DNA of 64,000 nucleotides from Acidobacteriota bacterium (GCA_003223215.1 QHYH01000092.1:1-64000), one strand, 5' to 3'; numbered from the stretch's first letter, positions 18,518-28,255 are shown. The notes: generated from the sequence alone by a model not told the origin. Numbers and translations: made by a program.

Positions 18518-19171
18518 CTAGAAAAGAACCAGACCGCGGCGGATGCCAAGCGATACGGCTTCGGTTCGGCTGCTGGCGCCTAGCTTGCCCAGAATGGATG
18601 CGACGTGAAATTTGACGGTGTGCTCAGAGATGGCGAGCTTCGCCGCGATTTCTTTGTTGCCGAGTCCGCTTGCCAGCATTTGCAGAACTTCGCTCTCGCG
18701 CGGAGTAAGCGCTTCCCTAAGTTCTTCGAGCCCTGGCGACCGCGTTGGCCACAGAGCGAAGCCATTGACATTGACCTGCGAAGAAACCTGCGTGGGATGT
18801 AGCACCACCAGGCCGCTTTGAGCCGCTTCGAGTGCGGCAACGAGTTGGTCGGCAGAGATATCGTTGGGCAAAACCGCGCGAACTCCCGCGCCGAGCGCCG
18901 TTGACGAAGCGGCGAGCGATGCGGGTTCCACCATCAGGATCACGGTGAAATCGGACGCCAAGCCCGAGGCCATGACCGAGTCGAGGAAGGACTCGAACGG
19001 CTGGCCGGTGGTATCAACGAGAATCGCGTCCACCGGAGTATCGTCGAGGGAGCCGGCGAGGTCATCGAGGCGCGCGAAGCTGCCGGCGACCTCGAGTTGT
19101 CGCTCCGCAAGGAGATTCTCCAGGCTTGCGCGCGCCAGCGGCGAAGCCGCGACAATGAAAACGGAGATCAC
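18518..19171 (-). CDS. LuxR/NarL-type regulator with degenerate receiver domain
   Basis: A 217-residue DNA-binding regulator. The C-terminal helix-turn-helix is classical: LTPRESEVLQMLASGLGNKE, then IAAKLAISEHTVKFHVASIL. The N-terminal 125 residues have the receiver fold but lack key residues. The acidic pair after the first strand is replaced (VFIVAASPLA), an aspartate remains at about residue 52 (AILVDTTG), and the conserved lysine is asparagine (VLPNDIS). Phosphorylation-dependent switching is therefore doubtful. No histidine kinase is adjacent; instead the start overlaps the stop of an HtrA-like protease gene by 4 bp. It probably controls transcription in response to a signal linked to the two protease-like proteins. 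Confidence 0.88.
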   Translation of the reverse strand: MISVFIVAASPLARASLENLLAERQLEVAGSFARLDDLAGSLDDTPVDAILVDTTGQPFESFLDSVMASGLASDFTVILMVEPASLAASSTALGAGVRAVLPNDISADQLVAALEAAQSGLVVLHPTQVSSQVNVNGFALWPTRSPGLEELREALTPRESEVLQMLASGLGNKEIAAKLAISEHTVKFHVASILGKLGASSRTEAVSLGIRRGLVLF

Positions 19172-20037
19172 GCCGCGACGGGGCTCCTTCGAGGGAGTTG
19201 CTCTCCTAATTGAACGGCGACGCGCCGGACCCGCTGGTAATCGCCGCGGAGAAACTCGAGCAGCAACAAGCGCGGACCGCTGCCTTTAAGCGCGCGCGCC
19301 AGATCTTCGGGCGAGGCAAACCGCTGTTCTTCACTGCCCAGCAGAATATCGCCGGGCAGAAGAGATGCCCGGCCCGCCGGGCTTTTCGGTTCGACTTCGA
19401 GAACGACAAGGCCGAAAGTTTTGGCACGAGAAACGGGGCTCGGGATGAACGCCGGATGAACTGTGACGCCGAGGCGGCCGTCGCTCGGAATTGCCGAAAG
19501 AAAATCGCGCACCGCGTTGCTGGGAATGGCGAGCGCCAGGCGGCCCGCGACCATAGTATTGATGCCCACGATTTTGCCGCGCGCGTCGGCCAGTGGCCCG
19601 CCGGAATTTCCCGGCGCGAGAAGTACTTCCGCCTGCACCCAGTTCTGCGAGCCCAGCCCGCGAAGCGGGCCAACGCCGTGAATTACGCCCGTCGCAAGCG
19701 CGCCGACAAAGCCCATGGGATTGCCGATGGCAATGGCCAGTTCGCCGGGGCGCACCTGCGAAGAATCGGCGACGGAAGCCGCCGGGAGATTCACTGCATC
19801 GATGCGAAGCTCGGCGAGATCGCGCCAAGGATCGCGCGATTGGACCGAGGCCTCGAATTCGCGTCCATCCCACAGTTGGACGGCGGGGCGCGTGCTGCGT
19901 ACCACGTGGGCGTTGGTCACGAGCACGCCGTTACTGGAGCAAATCACACCAGAGCCCAAGCCGCGGCCGCCGGAGTGAATGAGAACCGTCGAACGCCGCA
20001 GTTGTTCGGCGATTTCGCCAAATCCCGGGATGGCCAT
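19168..20037 (-). CDS. HtrA/DegP-like trypsin-fold serine protease with PDZ domain, no export signal
   Basis: A 289-residue S1C-family protease. The start at ATG 20037 (MAIPGFGEIAEQLRRSTVLI) is 1 nt after the stop of the upstream gene; a longer frame to 20199 lies inside that gene. The catalytic triad is complete: His in VTNAHVVRS, Asp in DLAELRIDA, Ser in APGNSGGPL. A PDZ-like domain follows (LVVLEVEPKSPAGRASLLPG, GDILLGSEEQRF). No signal peptide or membrane segment is visible, so it probably acts in the cytoplasm, unlike classical DegP. It is flanked in one operon by an inactive paralogue and a LuxR-type regulator. Confidence 0.9.
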   Translation of the reverse strand: MAIPGFGEIAEQLRRSTVLIHSGGRGLGSGVICSSNGVLVTNAHVVRSTRPAVQLWDGREFEASVQSRDPWRDLAELRIDAVNLPAASVADSSQVRPGELAIAIGNPMGFVGALATGVIHGVGPLRGLGSQNWVQAEVLLAPGNSGGPLADARGKIVGINTMVAGRLALAIPSNAVRDFLSAIPSDGRLGVTVHPAFIPSPVSRAKTFGLVVLEVEPKSPAGRASLLPGDILLGSEEQRFASPEDLARALKGSGPRLLLLEFLRGDYQRVRRVAVQLGEQLPRRSPVAA

Positions 20038-20038
20038 G

Positions 20039-20953
20039 TCATGCAGCTCCCTGTGCGCGCTCGCCAACGACAATGCTGGCTTCCTGAAGTGCTCCTCCGC
20101 GAAGGAACTTGAGGGGCAGCGATTTGCCGATCGATTCTGCGCCGAGCTGCCCATGAACATCTTCGAGCCGGGTGACTGCCTGGCCGGCGAGCGCCACAAA
20201 AATGTCGCCGATCAGGATGCCGGCTTTGTGCGCGGGACCTTCGGGTTCGACTTCGAGGACGATGGCCGCAGTCTTGTCGTCGCGTTTCAGGGTTCGGCGC
20301 AGCGCATCGGGCAAGCGCACGGGTTGCAAGCCGACCCCAAGATAGCCGCGGGGGATGCGTCCTTTTTGCAGAAGCACATCGACAACGCGGTTCACTGTCG
20401 TTGCGGGAACCGCGATCGAGCCGAAGCGTGCAAAACGCGGCGTGGCAATGCCGATCACGCGGCCTTGCGCCTCGATGACCGCGCCACCGATGGCCGTGGG
20501 TTGCACGCCGATGTCGAGCCGAATGTACGGAGCGAGGGCCGCGCCGGTCCAGGCGCGGCCCTCGGCGACAACCAAACTGACGGCGCCAAGCGCGGCCACC
20601 GGGCCGCTTGCGCGCGTGCGCCCGACCACAAGGGCGAGACTGCCGGGTTTTATCGAAGCGGCGTCAGTCGCTTCCGCGCCTGGCGAAGTTGCTTCGGCGC
20701 ATTTCAACACGGCCAAATCAGTGGATGCGTCGCGACCTGCAAGAGATGCGGCCACAACACGGCCATCGGGCAGGGTGACTTGAATATCCTCGTCACGACG
20801 AAGCGCGTGCTCGGCGGTAACAATGACGCCGCGGCGCCAGATGACCCCGCTCGAAGAGCCGCGAGGCTCGGTGTGAACGGCAACCGCGCTTGCCGCGGCG
20901 CGATCAGTGGCGAGCGCCAGGGCGTTGGACAAAGCAACGAGTTCTGCTGACAT
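20039..20953 (-). CDS. HtrA-like pseudoprotease (catalytic serine lost) with PDZ domain
   Basis: A 304-residue paralogue of the next gene. The ATG at 20953 (MSAELVALSNALALATDRAA) has a GGAGG ribosome-binding site; the frame extends to 21256 without coding character. The trypsin fold is recognisable, with His (VIVTAEHALR) and Asp (STDLAVLK) kept. The loop that should read GNSGGP reads PTAIGGAV, so the nucleophilic serine is isoleucine and the oxyanion glycine-asparagine is also changed. The PDZ domain is intact (GYLGVGLQPVRLP, IVLEVEPEGPAHKAGILIGD). No signal peptide. I infer a binding or regulatory partner of the active protease 1 nt downstream. Confidence 0.88.
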   Translation of the reverse strand: MSAELVALSNALALATDRAAASAVAVHTEPRGSSSGVIWRRGVIVTAEHALRRDEDIQVTLPDGRVVAASLAGRDASTDLAVLKCAEATSPGAEATDAASIKPGSLALVVGRTRASGPVAALGAVSLVVAEGRAWTGAALAPYIRLDIGVQPTAIGGAVIEAQGRVIGIATPRFARFGSIAVPATTVNRVVDVLLQKGRIPRGYLGVGLQPVRLPDALRRTLKRDDKTAAIVLEVEPEGPAHKAGILIGDIFVALAGQAVTRLEDVHGQLGAESIGKSLPLKFLRGGALQEASIVVGERAQGAA

Positions 20954-21276
20954 TTTCGGAAACCTCCATGAACAAGATGCCGCAGTCGCTGCGGCGTTTA
21001 CATCCGCCAAATGGCTAGGTGGAACTTCGAAGAAAGGAATAGGCAATGCATAGCGGCCTCGCCGCAACTTTAGCGACGTGACTCCAGGCGCCGTTTGGTT
21101 ATCAACCAACGCATAATGAGTGGGATAGGAGACGGCGCAAAGTGAAAGACGCTGGGGATCGCGCGAAGAGTTTGCCGTCCTTTGCCGGATAGAAAAACCT
21201 CGAAACGCTGGCGCAGAATCTCCCCGAGCGCGACCATATGGCTCTCGGCAGACCAACCTAAGGGGTTCAGAAAATC
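20954..21276. promoter_or_regulatory. Divergent intergenic region with hairpin and palindrome upstream of the protease operon
   Basis: No gene supported in these 323 bp. A strong hairpin lies at 20979-20995 (GCCGCAG, loop TCG, CTGCGGC, extendable by two more pairs), 25 bp before the pseudoprotease start and so within its likely 5' untranslated region. A second inverted repeat, TTGGTT-ATC-AACCAA, lies at 21095-21109 and could be an operator. Confidence 0.4.
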
Positions 21277-21780
21277 ATGATTATGATTCCCATTCGAATG
21301 GTGGCGATTCCGACCGAAGTCGTCGAAAAAGTGCGGAGAACGATGCGCGCTCCGTTTCACGGTTTTCCAGCTCATGCGGAGTTGGCCACCGACGATGCCC
21401 CTTGCCGCCATTGCTTGCGCACGTTCGTGGCCGGCAGGGATCGCCGGATCCTGTTCACTTACGACCGGTTCGCAGGCGTCGAAACTTTGCCACAGCCGGG
21501 GCCGGTGTATGTTCACGAAGAGGTCTGTCCGCGCTACGAGGGCGATTCGGGTTTTCCCGAAGAATTGCGCCGCGGCCCTCGCACGCTGGAAGCCTATGGC
21601 CGGGGCCGCCATCTTCTGGGGCTGCAATATGTAACCAACGGAAAATTCGAACCGGCCGTGGAAAGACTCTTTGGGCAGGAACAAGTTGACTACATCCAAG
21701 TGCACAGCACGACGGCCGGTTGCTTTACGTTTCGGATTGAACGGGCCGATCGGCCAGTAACGGCTGGCCCGCAAAACTAA
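21277..21780 (+). CDS. DUF1203 family protein
   Basis: A 167-residue soluble protein. The segment APCRHCLRTF (about residues 40-50) and the later PVYVHEEVCPRYEGDSGFPE match the conserved cysteine/histidine pattern of DUF1203, and the C-terminus YIQVHSTTAGCFTFRIER is also typical. The function of this family is unknown; the conserved Cys and His residues suggest metal binding, which is inference. Stand-alone gene, divergent from the protease operon. Confidence 0.8.
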   Translation: MIMIPIRMVAIPTEVVEKVRRTMRAPFHGFPAHAELATDDAPCRHCLRTFVAGRDRRILFTYDRFAGVETLPQPGPVYVHEEVCPRYEGDSGFPEELRRGPRTLEAYGRGRHLLGLQYVTNGKFEPAVERLFGQEQVDYIQVHSTTAGCFTFRIERADRPVTAGPQN

Positions 21781-21919
21781 AGACTTCCGGGATTGCAAAC
21801 CACACTTGTTGGGAGTAGGCTCGGTCGAGCCTCACTCCCACCCCATTCCAAACCTGGATGCCGTGAGGCGGAATCCATCTCTGAGGCGACCGAAGAGAAG
21901 CCTGGAGAAAGAGCCTGCT

Positions 21920-22369
21920 ATGCCCACCGATAATAAGACCCTTGTGCGGCGCATGTATGAAGAAGTGTGGAACATGCGGAGGCTGGAAGTCGCTCGAGAA
22001 TTGATTTCCCCGAGCCACGCCGTCCAGCTCACGGATGCCACAGATCCAGGAATAGGACCGGAAGCCTACGCGCGAAATGTGACCGAGTTTGTGAGGGCGT
22101 TTCCAGATTTCAAGTTCACGGTGTTGGACTTGATCGCAGAAAACGACAAGGTGGTGGCCTGTTGGAACATTTCAGGAACGCACCAAGGGGAGTACCGGGG
22201 AGTCGCTCCCACGGGCAAAAAGATTTCGGTGGACGGAATTACCATCAATCAACTGGCCAACGGAAAGATCATGGACTCCTATGTGAGCTGGGATCTTTGG
22301 GGCCTGATGCAACAGCTCGGCGCAGTTCCCGCCGCCCTTGGGCAACCTTGGAAGGCTTCGGCACGGTAG
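21920..22369 (+). CDS. SnoaL-like ester cyclase family protein
   Basis: A 149-residue protein of the NTF2-like SnoaL/polyketide-cyclase superfamily. The ATG at 21920 (MPTDNKTLVRRMYEEVWNMR) gives the standard N-terminus; the frame extends upstream to 21806 without support. Conserved features include RRMYEEVWNMRRLE, FVRAFPDFKFTVLDLIAE, and GTHQGEYRGVAPTGKKISVDG. Stand-alone members of this family are common in soil bacteria and their substrates are mostly unknown. Confidence 0.85.
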   Translation: MPTDNKTLVRRMYEEVWNMRRLEVARELISPSHAVQLTDATDPGIGPEAYARNVTEFVRAFPDFKFTVLDLIAENDKVVACWNISGTHQGEYRGVAPTGKKISVDGITINQLANGKIMDSYVSWDLWGLMQQLGAVPAALGQPWKASAR

Positions 22370-22463
22370 ACGGAACCTAGATTCTGCCAGTCAGACACCA
22401 ACAAGCAACTCGATTGAAACGATTGGCTGCGCGAAGTCACTATCTCCTGAAGGAGGCCGGGTC

Positions 22464-22673
22464 ATGAGGGGACAGGTTTTTCTCGTCCGGAATGCCGTCT
22501 ATGACATTGTGATCCGCGACGCGGACGGACGGCACCTTCAACTGGAAAGTTTTTCGGATTTGGAAAGCGCGCGCCGCCGGCTCCCATCGATCGCCGCCCA
22601 GTATCCAGGCGTGAAAGTCACTTTATGGAACCGACAAACGCGGGACATCGTGGCGGAAACGGAGGGCTATTAA
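22464..22673 (+). CDS. Small hypothetical protein, 69 residues
   Basis: Not recognised. Start at ATG 22464 with a perfect AGGAGG ribosome-binding site at 22451-22456. The sequence alternates beta strands and one helix (MRGQVFLVRNAVYDIVIRDA, DLESARRRLPSIAAQYPG, VKVTLWNRQTRDIVAE), like a small alpha-beta fold. No signal peptide. Free-standing between the SnoaL-like gene and a DUF2934 gene. Confidence 0.65.
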   Translation: MRGQVFLVRNAVYDIVIRDADGRHLQLESFSDLESARRRLPSIAAQYPGVKVTLWNRQTRDIVAETEGY

Positions 22674-22943
22674 TTCTGTTCTGCAGCTTCACAACCATTC
22701 CCTGGCCCGGAAGATTTTTCCGGGGCAAAGCTGCCCTCGATAGGCTCATACCACGCGAGCAGGCCGCCACTTGAAGCGGCGTCAGAAATAAGCCCTAGGG
22801 GCGCGCCGTGCTAGATGGTTTCCCGTCCTCTTGTTTTCTTGATGCAAAGGATTCAAATTTTCAAAGCGGTTTCCGCAAAATCTTCGCCGGCCAACTCTCT
22901 TGAGCGTTAGAATGAAAGGAGCTTGGGAGAAAGGGGAAGAGTT

Positions 22944-23168
22944 ATGTACAAGACAGCGAAAAGCTCCTCATTGGCTTTGAAAAAAGAGCGGGCCGCCAAG
23001 AGCGCTCCGACCCAGGAGGATATTGCCCAGCGTGCGTACGAGATTTATCTCGAACGCGGCGGGGCCCCCGGGCATGAGTTGGACGATTGGACTCGCGCGG
23101 AGCGAGAACTCGGCCAAAATAACGGACACGGGCGGCGCAAAAGCGAATCGAAGTCTGTTGCCGCCTGA
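22944..23168 (+). CDS. DUF2934 domain protein
   Basis: A 74-residue soluble protein. The core IAQRAYEIYLERGGAPGHEL followed by DDWTRAERELGQ matches the DUF2934 consensus, and the rest is a lysine/alanine-rich head and tail. The ATG at 22944 follows a GGGGAAGAG ribosome-binding site. DUF2934 proteins are frequent in Acidobacteriota and Proteobacteria and have no known role. The 270 bp upstream hold no gene I can support. Confidence 0.82.
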   Translation: MYKTAKSSSLALKKERAAKSAPTQEDIAQRAYEIYLERGGAPGHELDDWTRAERELGQNNGHGRRKSESKSVAA

Positions 23169-23251
23169 CCTCAGATAAACACAAAGGTTGGGTCACCCGA
23201 ACTCGAGCGCCCCACCTTGCTCCGTCTAAACCTGTCCTTAAATGGCTCTTG

Positions 23252-24157
23252 TTACTGACTCAGCACGAAAGTAACCGTCACGATCAGCTGCACAGCGATC
23301 GGCTGGTCATTCAGATAAGTCGGCTCGTATTTCCATTTTTTCAGGGCCTCCAGGGCAGCCTGGTAGAGAAGAGCTGGGCCGGAAACCACCTTCATCTCTA
23401 CAACGCTGCCGTTCTCGTCCAGCACGGCATCGATCTGCACCTGCCCTTCAATTCGGGCCTGCCGCGCCAGAGGCGGGTATGCCGGTGGCACTTGAAAAAT
23501 CGCTCGGGGGGCTTTCACACGGCCACCAACTCGGATCGGAGCGGATTTTACTGGTGGGGGCGCCGCCACCGGCTTGGCTGCCGTGCTCAATACTCCACCA
23601 AGCACACCGCCAATCACTCCACCCATCTGGCCGCCCGGCACGCCGCCCGGGACGCCACCCACGACACCACCGTCGCTTTCCGGCTCCAGTGGCGCTTCTT
23701 TGATTTCGGCGATGTGCCTGGGAATCACGGTTGGCGCAAGCAGTTTGCCGCTGCTGATAAACCTGGGGCGTGCGGCCGCGGCCCGAATCATCCCGCCAGT
23801 CGCCGGCGGCGGTGGGGGAGGTGGTGGCGCCACCAGCATCGCCGCCGCATACTGCTTGATGTTGATTGTATCCGTGAAAAACAGGCCGATCAGGATTGGA
23901 ACGGTGATCACCGTGACGTGCAGCAATATAGATACGGCCAGCCTCAGCGCGCGCGAGCCGCTCTTGAAGCGATTTTCGTCGAGAAGGACGGCTTTTGAAA
24001 ATGGGAACGCCGGCTGGATTTCGCCGTGATCCTCAAGCGGGCGGGCTTTTCCCTTCGCCTCGAGCTTCGGAAGGGGAATCCTTTCGATGGGCTTGGGGAC
24101 AACAACCTTGTTTTGGACCTCTGCGACCGCGTGTTCGGCGATGGCGGACGGAGCCAT
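23252..24157 (-). CDS. TonB-family energy transducer
   Basis: A 301-residue inner-membrane protein that would couple the proton-motive force to TonB-dependent receptors. It has an unusually long cytoplasmic N-terminus (about 75 residues), one membrane segment at about residues 78-95, a proline run (MLVAPPPPPPPP), a Gly/Val repeat region (GGVPGGVPGGQMGGVIGG) and a C-terminal TonB domain (PAYPPLARQARIEGQVQIDA, then ALEALKKWKYEPTYLNDQP). No exbB or exbD is adjacent. It could serve receptors such as the one at 11.7-15.2 kb. Confidence 0.9.
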   Translation of the reverse strand: MAPSAIAEHAVAEVQNKVVVPKPIERIPLPKLEAKGKARPLEDHGEIQPAFPFSKAVLLDENRFKSGSRALRLAVSILLHVTVITVPILIGLFFTDTINIKQYAAAMLVAPPPPPPPPATGGMIRAAAARPRFISSGKLLAPTVIPRHIAEIKEAPLEPESDGGVVGGVPGGVPGGQMGGVIGGVLGGVLSTAAKPVAAPPPVKSAPIRVGGRVKAPRAIFQVPPAYPPLARQARIEGQVQIDAVLDENGSVVEMKVVSGPALLYQAALEALKKWKYEPTYLNDQPIAVQLIVTVTFVLSQ

Positions 24158-24348
24158 GGCGGATACCTCCTAGACCCTTGATCGGGCATGCCAGGTGCCA
24201 AGTTGGTGGGGCGATGTATTCCTCAAGACATTGAAACTAAGACATTTAGTTTGCCTCGGAAGGGGAGTTCTATTCTGGCCTGGGCCATGAGGCGCAGGTG
24301 AGATAAGGGTGGTGGGTCTCTTGGCGCACACGGTCCCCTCCGACACGG

Positions 24349-24723
24349 CTAGCGAGCGCGCTCGGGAAAATACCGGGTGAAGGAATAAAAGGCGATCAAC
24401 AGGACCGCGAAAACGATCGCCCACGCGTTTCGTCCGCGACTGGCCTTTCCTCTCTCGATCAAGTCGGCGAGCGCGGAGCTAAAGAAAAAGACTTGCAAAG
24501 CCGTGCCGAGACTCGCCGCAATCTCAACGAGCGCAAGCTGATCGACGAGGGAAATGAGGAAGATTGCGCCGCTGATCACGGAGGCTGCCAGGCTCAATCC
24601 GATGGAGAAGATGTGCTGGCCCCTGCTCGATGCTTGCGCCTGTTCGCCCACCCTGTTATGCTCCGGTTCCTTTCCCTTCACCGCGGATGCTTGGTCTACA
24701 ACGATTTCATTGTAGCGTTTCAT
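24349..24723 (-). CDS. Small membrane protein, two to three predicted membrane segments
   Basis: A protein of 124 residues from ATG 24723 (MKRYNEIVVDQASAVKG); the frame can be extended to 24795 (148 residues), but that would overlap the promoter of the divergent aldo/keto reductase. Hydrophobic segments lie at IFSIGLSLAASVISGAIFLI, LVEIAASLGTALQVFFF and AIVFAVLLIAFYSF. A short basic tail ends in FPERAR. Not recognised; function unknown. Confidence 0.6.
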   Translation of the reverse strand: MKRYNEIVVDQASAVKGKEPEHNRVGEQAQASSRGQHIFSIGLSLAASVISGAIFLISLVDQLALVEIAASLGTALQVFFFSSALADLIERGKASRGRNAWAIVFAVLLIAFYSFTRYFPERAR

Positions 24724-24805
24724 GGTAGCGAATTTTCTCGGAGCTAAGGTATCCGAAGCCAGGAAATTTTCATCCAACCAGTGATCTGCCGACAAGGAGA
24801 CGGTG

Positions 24806-25804
<999 letters not shown>

Positions 25805-25876
25805 TTCGTTTTGAGACTCCAGGCAGCAATCTCTCGGCATGCTTCTCCTGCAGACAGCGCGAACTGTGACGGGTCT

Positions 25877-27253
25877 TTATTGGCCGCCCGTCGCTAGCGC
25901 AGGGAGCATGAATTTCGGCGTGACTTCCCTGCGTTTGGACCAGTCGTGATAGGTGTGGCATTCCGAACAACGCGAATCGGCGTGATCGGGGCCGCGCCCG
26001 TGACAGGTCTTACAAACTGCAATTCCCGGCAGCAAGATGTCGCTTGCTTCCGTGCTCGTAAGAGCTTTGGCATGGCAGCTCACACAGGAGAATCCCCGAT
26101 GCGCGTCGTGGTCGAACCTCGCGTGCGGCATCCACTGTGTCTTTACGTTGGCAGCGGCCACCTGGGGAAGGGCACTACCGCGTGAAATGGTAAGCGCGTG
26201 GCACTGCCTGCAGGTTTTGCGCCACAACAATTCTTCGGCTTCGGCCGTTCGTTCGGTTACCCATTGCGACACCGTGAGTGCGCGAAACCGCGTCGGAATA
26301 GGCTTGCCGCCAAGTTCCTGAGCTGGCTCAGGCGTCGCTCGGAGTTCATTGGGGTGCGCGGCAATGTATTGCTCGAATTTCTTTAGCAAGAACGCGTGAA
26401 CGAGGTCTGGTTTGTCGTGGGGAACGCCTTCGTCAAAGCGCTTGTCAAACGTGAGGAGATGGCACGCCGCGCACGCATTGGCAAATTTCACGGGGGCCAT
26501 CAGTTCGCGTCCGGTAATGGGCTTGGGTCGCCTGAGGCTGCCGGCGCTCAGCGCAAGCATTTCATCGCTGGCGTTAGAACTGACCGTGGCAGCGCGGTAG
26601 CTTGCGTCTGAATAGGTCAGGTCGGCTTCGACACCCGCGGGACGATGACAATTGCCGCACTCAAGATTCACGAGGACGCCGTTTGGCCCTCGTCGAATCG
26701 GTTTCATGTGTATGGAGTGATTCAGCTCGATGGTAGCCGAATCGCCGGCCTTCCGTCCGAGAGCCGCGAATTCCGGATGGCCGTCCGGGAGGCTGTGGAT
26801 GCGCGAGGCGTATCGCGTGTCGGGCCGGCTATTCCGTAAGTCAGCGTGACAAGTGGCGCAGGCTTGGTCGCTCGCGGCGGCGAGACTGACGCGGCCGCGA
26901 TGCTCGGAGTGACAAGCGGCGCAGGCCGGTGAAGCGATCTTGGAGGCGTGGTGGGCAGGCCCATCGTGGCAGCCGAGGCACGCGTTATCGGCGGCTTTCG
27001 CCGCAAAGGCGCCGGCTTGACGCACGTGGCAGGCAGCGCATTCTTTGTCAAGCACGGCGTGCGCTCGCGATAAGCTGCCGCTCGAGTAGACGCGATGGTC
27101 GCTCGAAACGCCGCGGCCGACGATCCACAGAAGCGCGAGAAGCGGCACGAGGAAGCTGAGCCAGAGTTTCGCGCACTTGAGCGGCGTCGGCCTCTTGAAG
27201 TAATGGAGGTCGATGCGCTGCGCGAGCTTCTTGGTTGTCCTTGTTCTTGCCAC
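25877..27253 (-). CDS. Membrane-anchored decaheme cytochrome c
   Basis: A 458-residue protein with a single uncleaved membrane segment at about residues 30-48 and then ten CxxCH heme-binding motifs: CAACH, CLGCH, CAACH, CATCH, CGNCH, CAACH, CRQCH, CVSCH, CKTCH and CSECH. The first four lie close together (residues about 72-145); the others are spread through the C-terminal half. The heme domain would be periplasmic. It is the last gene of a four-gene operon, 24 bp after the membrane cytochrome-b-like gene, and would be the periplasmic electron acceptor or donor of the complex. It does not obviously match NapC, NrfH or OmcA-type families. Confidence 0.9.
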   Translation of the reverse strand: MARTRTTKKLAQRIDLHYFKRPTPLKCAKLWLSFLVPLLALLWIVGRGVSSDHRVYSSGSLSRAHAVLDKECAACHVRQAGAFAAKAADNACLGCHDGPAHHASKIASPACAACHSEHRGRVSLAAASDQACATCHADLRNSRPDTRYASRIHSLPDGHPEFAALGRKAGDSATIELNHSIHMKPIRRGPNGVLVNLECGNCHRPAGVEADLTYSDASYRAATVSSNASDEMLALSAGSLRRPKPITGRELMAPVKFANACAACHLLTFDKRFDEGVPHDKPDLVHAFLLKKFEQYIAAHPNELRATPEPAQELGGKPIPTRFRALTVSQWVTERTAEAEELLWRKTCRQCHALTISRGSALPQVAAANVKTQWMPHARFDHDAHRGFSCVSCHAKALTSTEASDILLPGIAVCKTCHGRGPDHADSRCSECHTYHDWSKRREVTPKFMLPALATGGQ

Positions 27254-27277
27254 TCGTTAGCCACCCTGGCCGCTTCT

Positions 27278-28255
27278 TCAGTAGCGCAACGCCATGACGG
27301 CATGCACGGCGCCGAGCAAAACGAGCGCGAGCGAAAGCGGAATGTGCACCAGCAGCCAGCCGTGCAGCCAGTGGTGTAACCTCTCTTGGCGTGCCAGTTG
27401 GCGGGCTTCATCGCAAATGTCTTCGAGGTCAGCGACCGCCCCGTGCGCTCGGCCCGGCAGCAAGGTGCGCAGTGCGGCAAAGCTGCTGCTCGCTGTTGCC
27501 GGATGGGCTAACCGGTGGGGGTGTTTTCCCGGATATTCGAGAAACTGGCGCATCTCGTTCAAATAAAAAATGCGCAGCGGCGCACCTTCTTCTTGGCTGA
27601 GACGAATATTCTCGCGTGCCGCGGCAACGGCCGCGCTCGCGCCAGCACTGACGGCTGCAGAGGTTCGCAAGGGAACAGCGCCGGCTATAGGCCGTAGCGC
27701 GGTGAACCCGCCGGCGCGCTCGATTCCCTCGGTCGAAGATTTGGCCAAGCCGAGGTCTCCGCACAGCGCTTCAACGGTTCGGTCCGCCTCCTCGCGTAAC
27801 AGCGCTCGAACGTGGTCGATCTCGTCGTAGATGGTTTCGAGCGGCACTTCCGCAGTCAGGACGCGCGGGATGTAATGCTGCAGCGCGGCTCCGAACGCGC
27901 CGCTAGCGACGGTAATGATCAGCAGCCACATCAACACGCGCGTGAGCGTGCCGCCAAAATGAAAACCGGCGTGAAAGAGAATGGTCGGCAGCGCCAGAAG
28001 ACCGAGCCAGAGGTGGCCGCGCATCCAGGCTTGCGCGCGGCCAACACGCCAGGTAGGCACGCGTTTTCGTGCGCCCAGCAACGCGGCAAAAATCACGCAG
28101 CCGAACCCGAGGATTCCAAACAAGAGACCAACAACGCTTCCGCCGCGTGGCCCTTGCGGTGCGTTGAGCGTATCGCTGAGATACACGATCGCCGCGGCGG
28201 CAAGCATGACGAACGCCGCGATGGCCCAGGCGCGGTGTGTTCGGTCAATTCTCAT
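27278..28255 (-). CDS. His-rich integral membrane protein, cytochrome-b-like
   Basis: A 325-residue protein starting at ATG 28255, which overlaps the stop of the upstream gene by 4 bp (ATGA). Four hydrophobic segments lie in the first 130 residues and one at the C-terminus (LLVHIPLSLALVLLGAVHAV). A charged helical cytoplasmic or periplasmic domain of about 160 residues lies between them. Histidines sit inside or beside membrane segments (RGHLWLG, LFHAGFHFG, LQHYIPR, RLHHWLHGWLLVH, AVHAV), the arrangement expected for one or two b-hemes. I infer that it carries electrons from the iron-sulphur protein to the decaheme cytochrome or to quinone. No close family recognised. Confidence 0.8.
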   Translation of the reverse strand: MRIDRTHRAWAIAAFVMLAAAAIVYLSDTLNAPQGPRGGSVVGLLFGILGFGCVIFAALLGARKRVPTWRVGRAQAWMRGHLWLGLLALPTILFHAGFHFGGTLTRVLMWLLIITVASGAFGAALQHYIPRVLTAEVPLETIYDEIDHVRALLREEADRTVEALCGDLGLAKSSTEGIERAGGFTALRPIAGAVPLRTSAAVSAGASAAVAAARENIRLSQEEGAPLRIFYLNEMRQFLEYPGKHPHRLAHPATASSSFAALRTLLPGRAHGAVADLEDICDEARQLARQERLHHWLHGWLLVHIPLSLALVLLGAVHAVMALRY

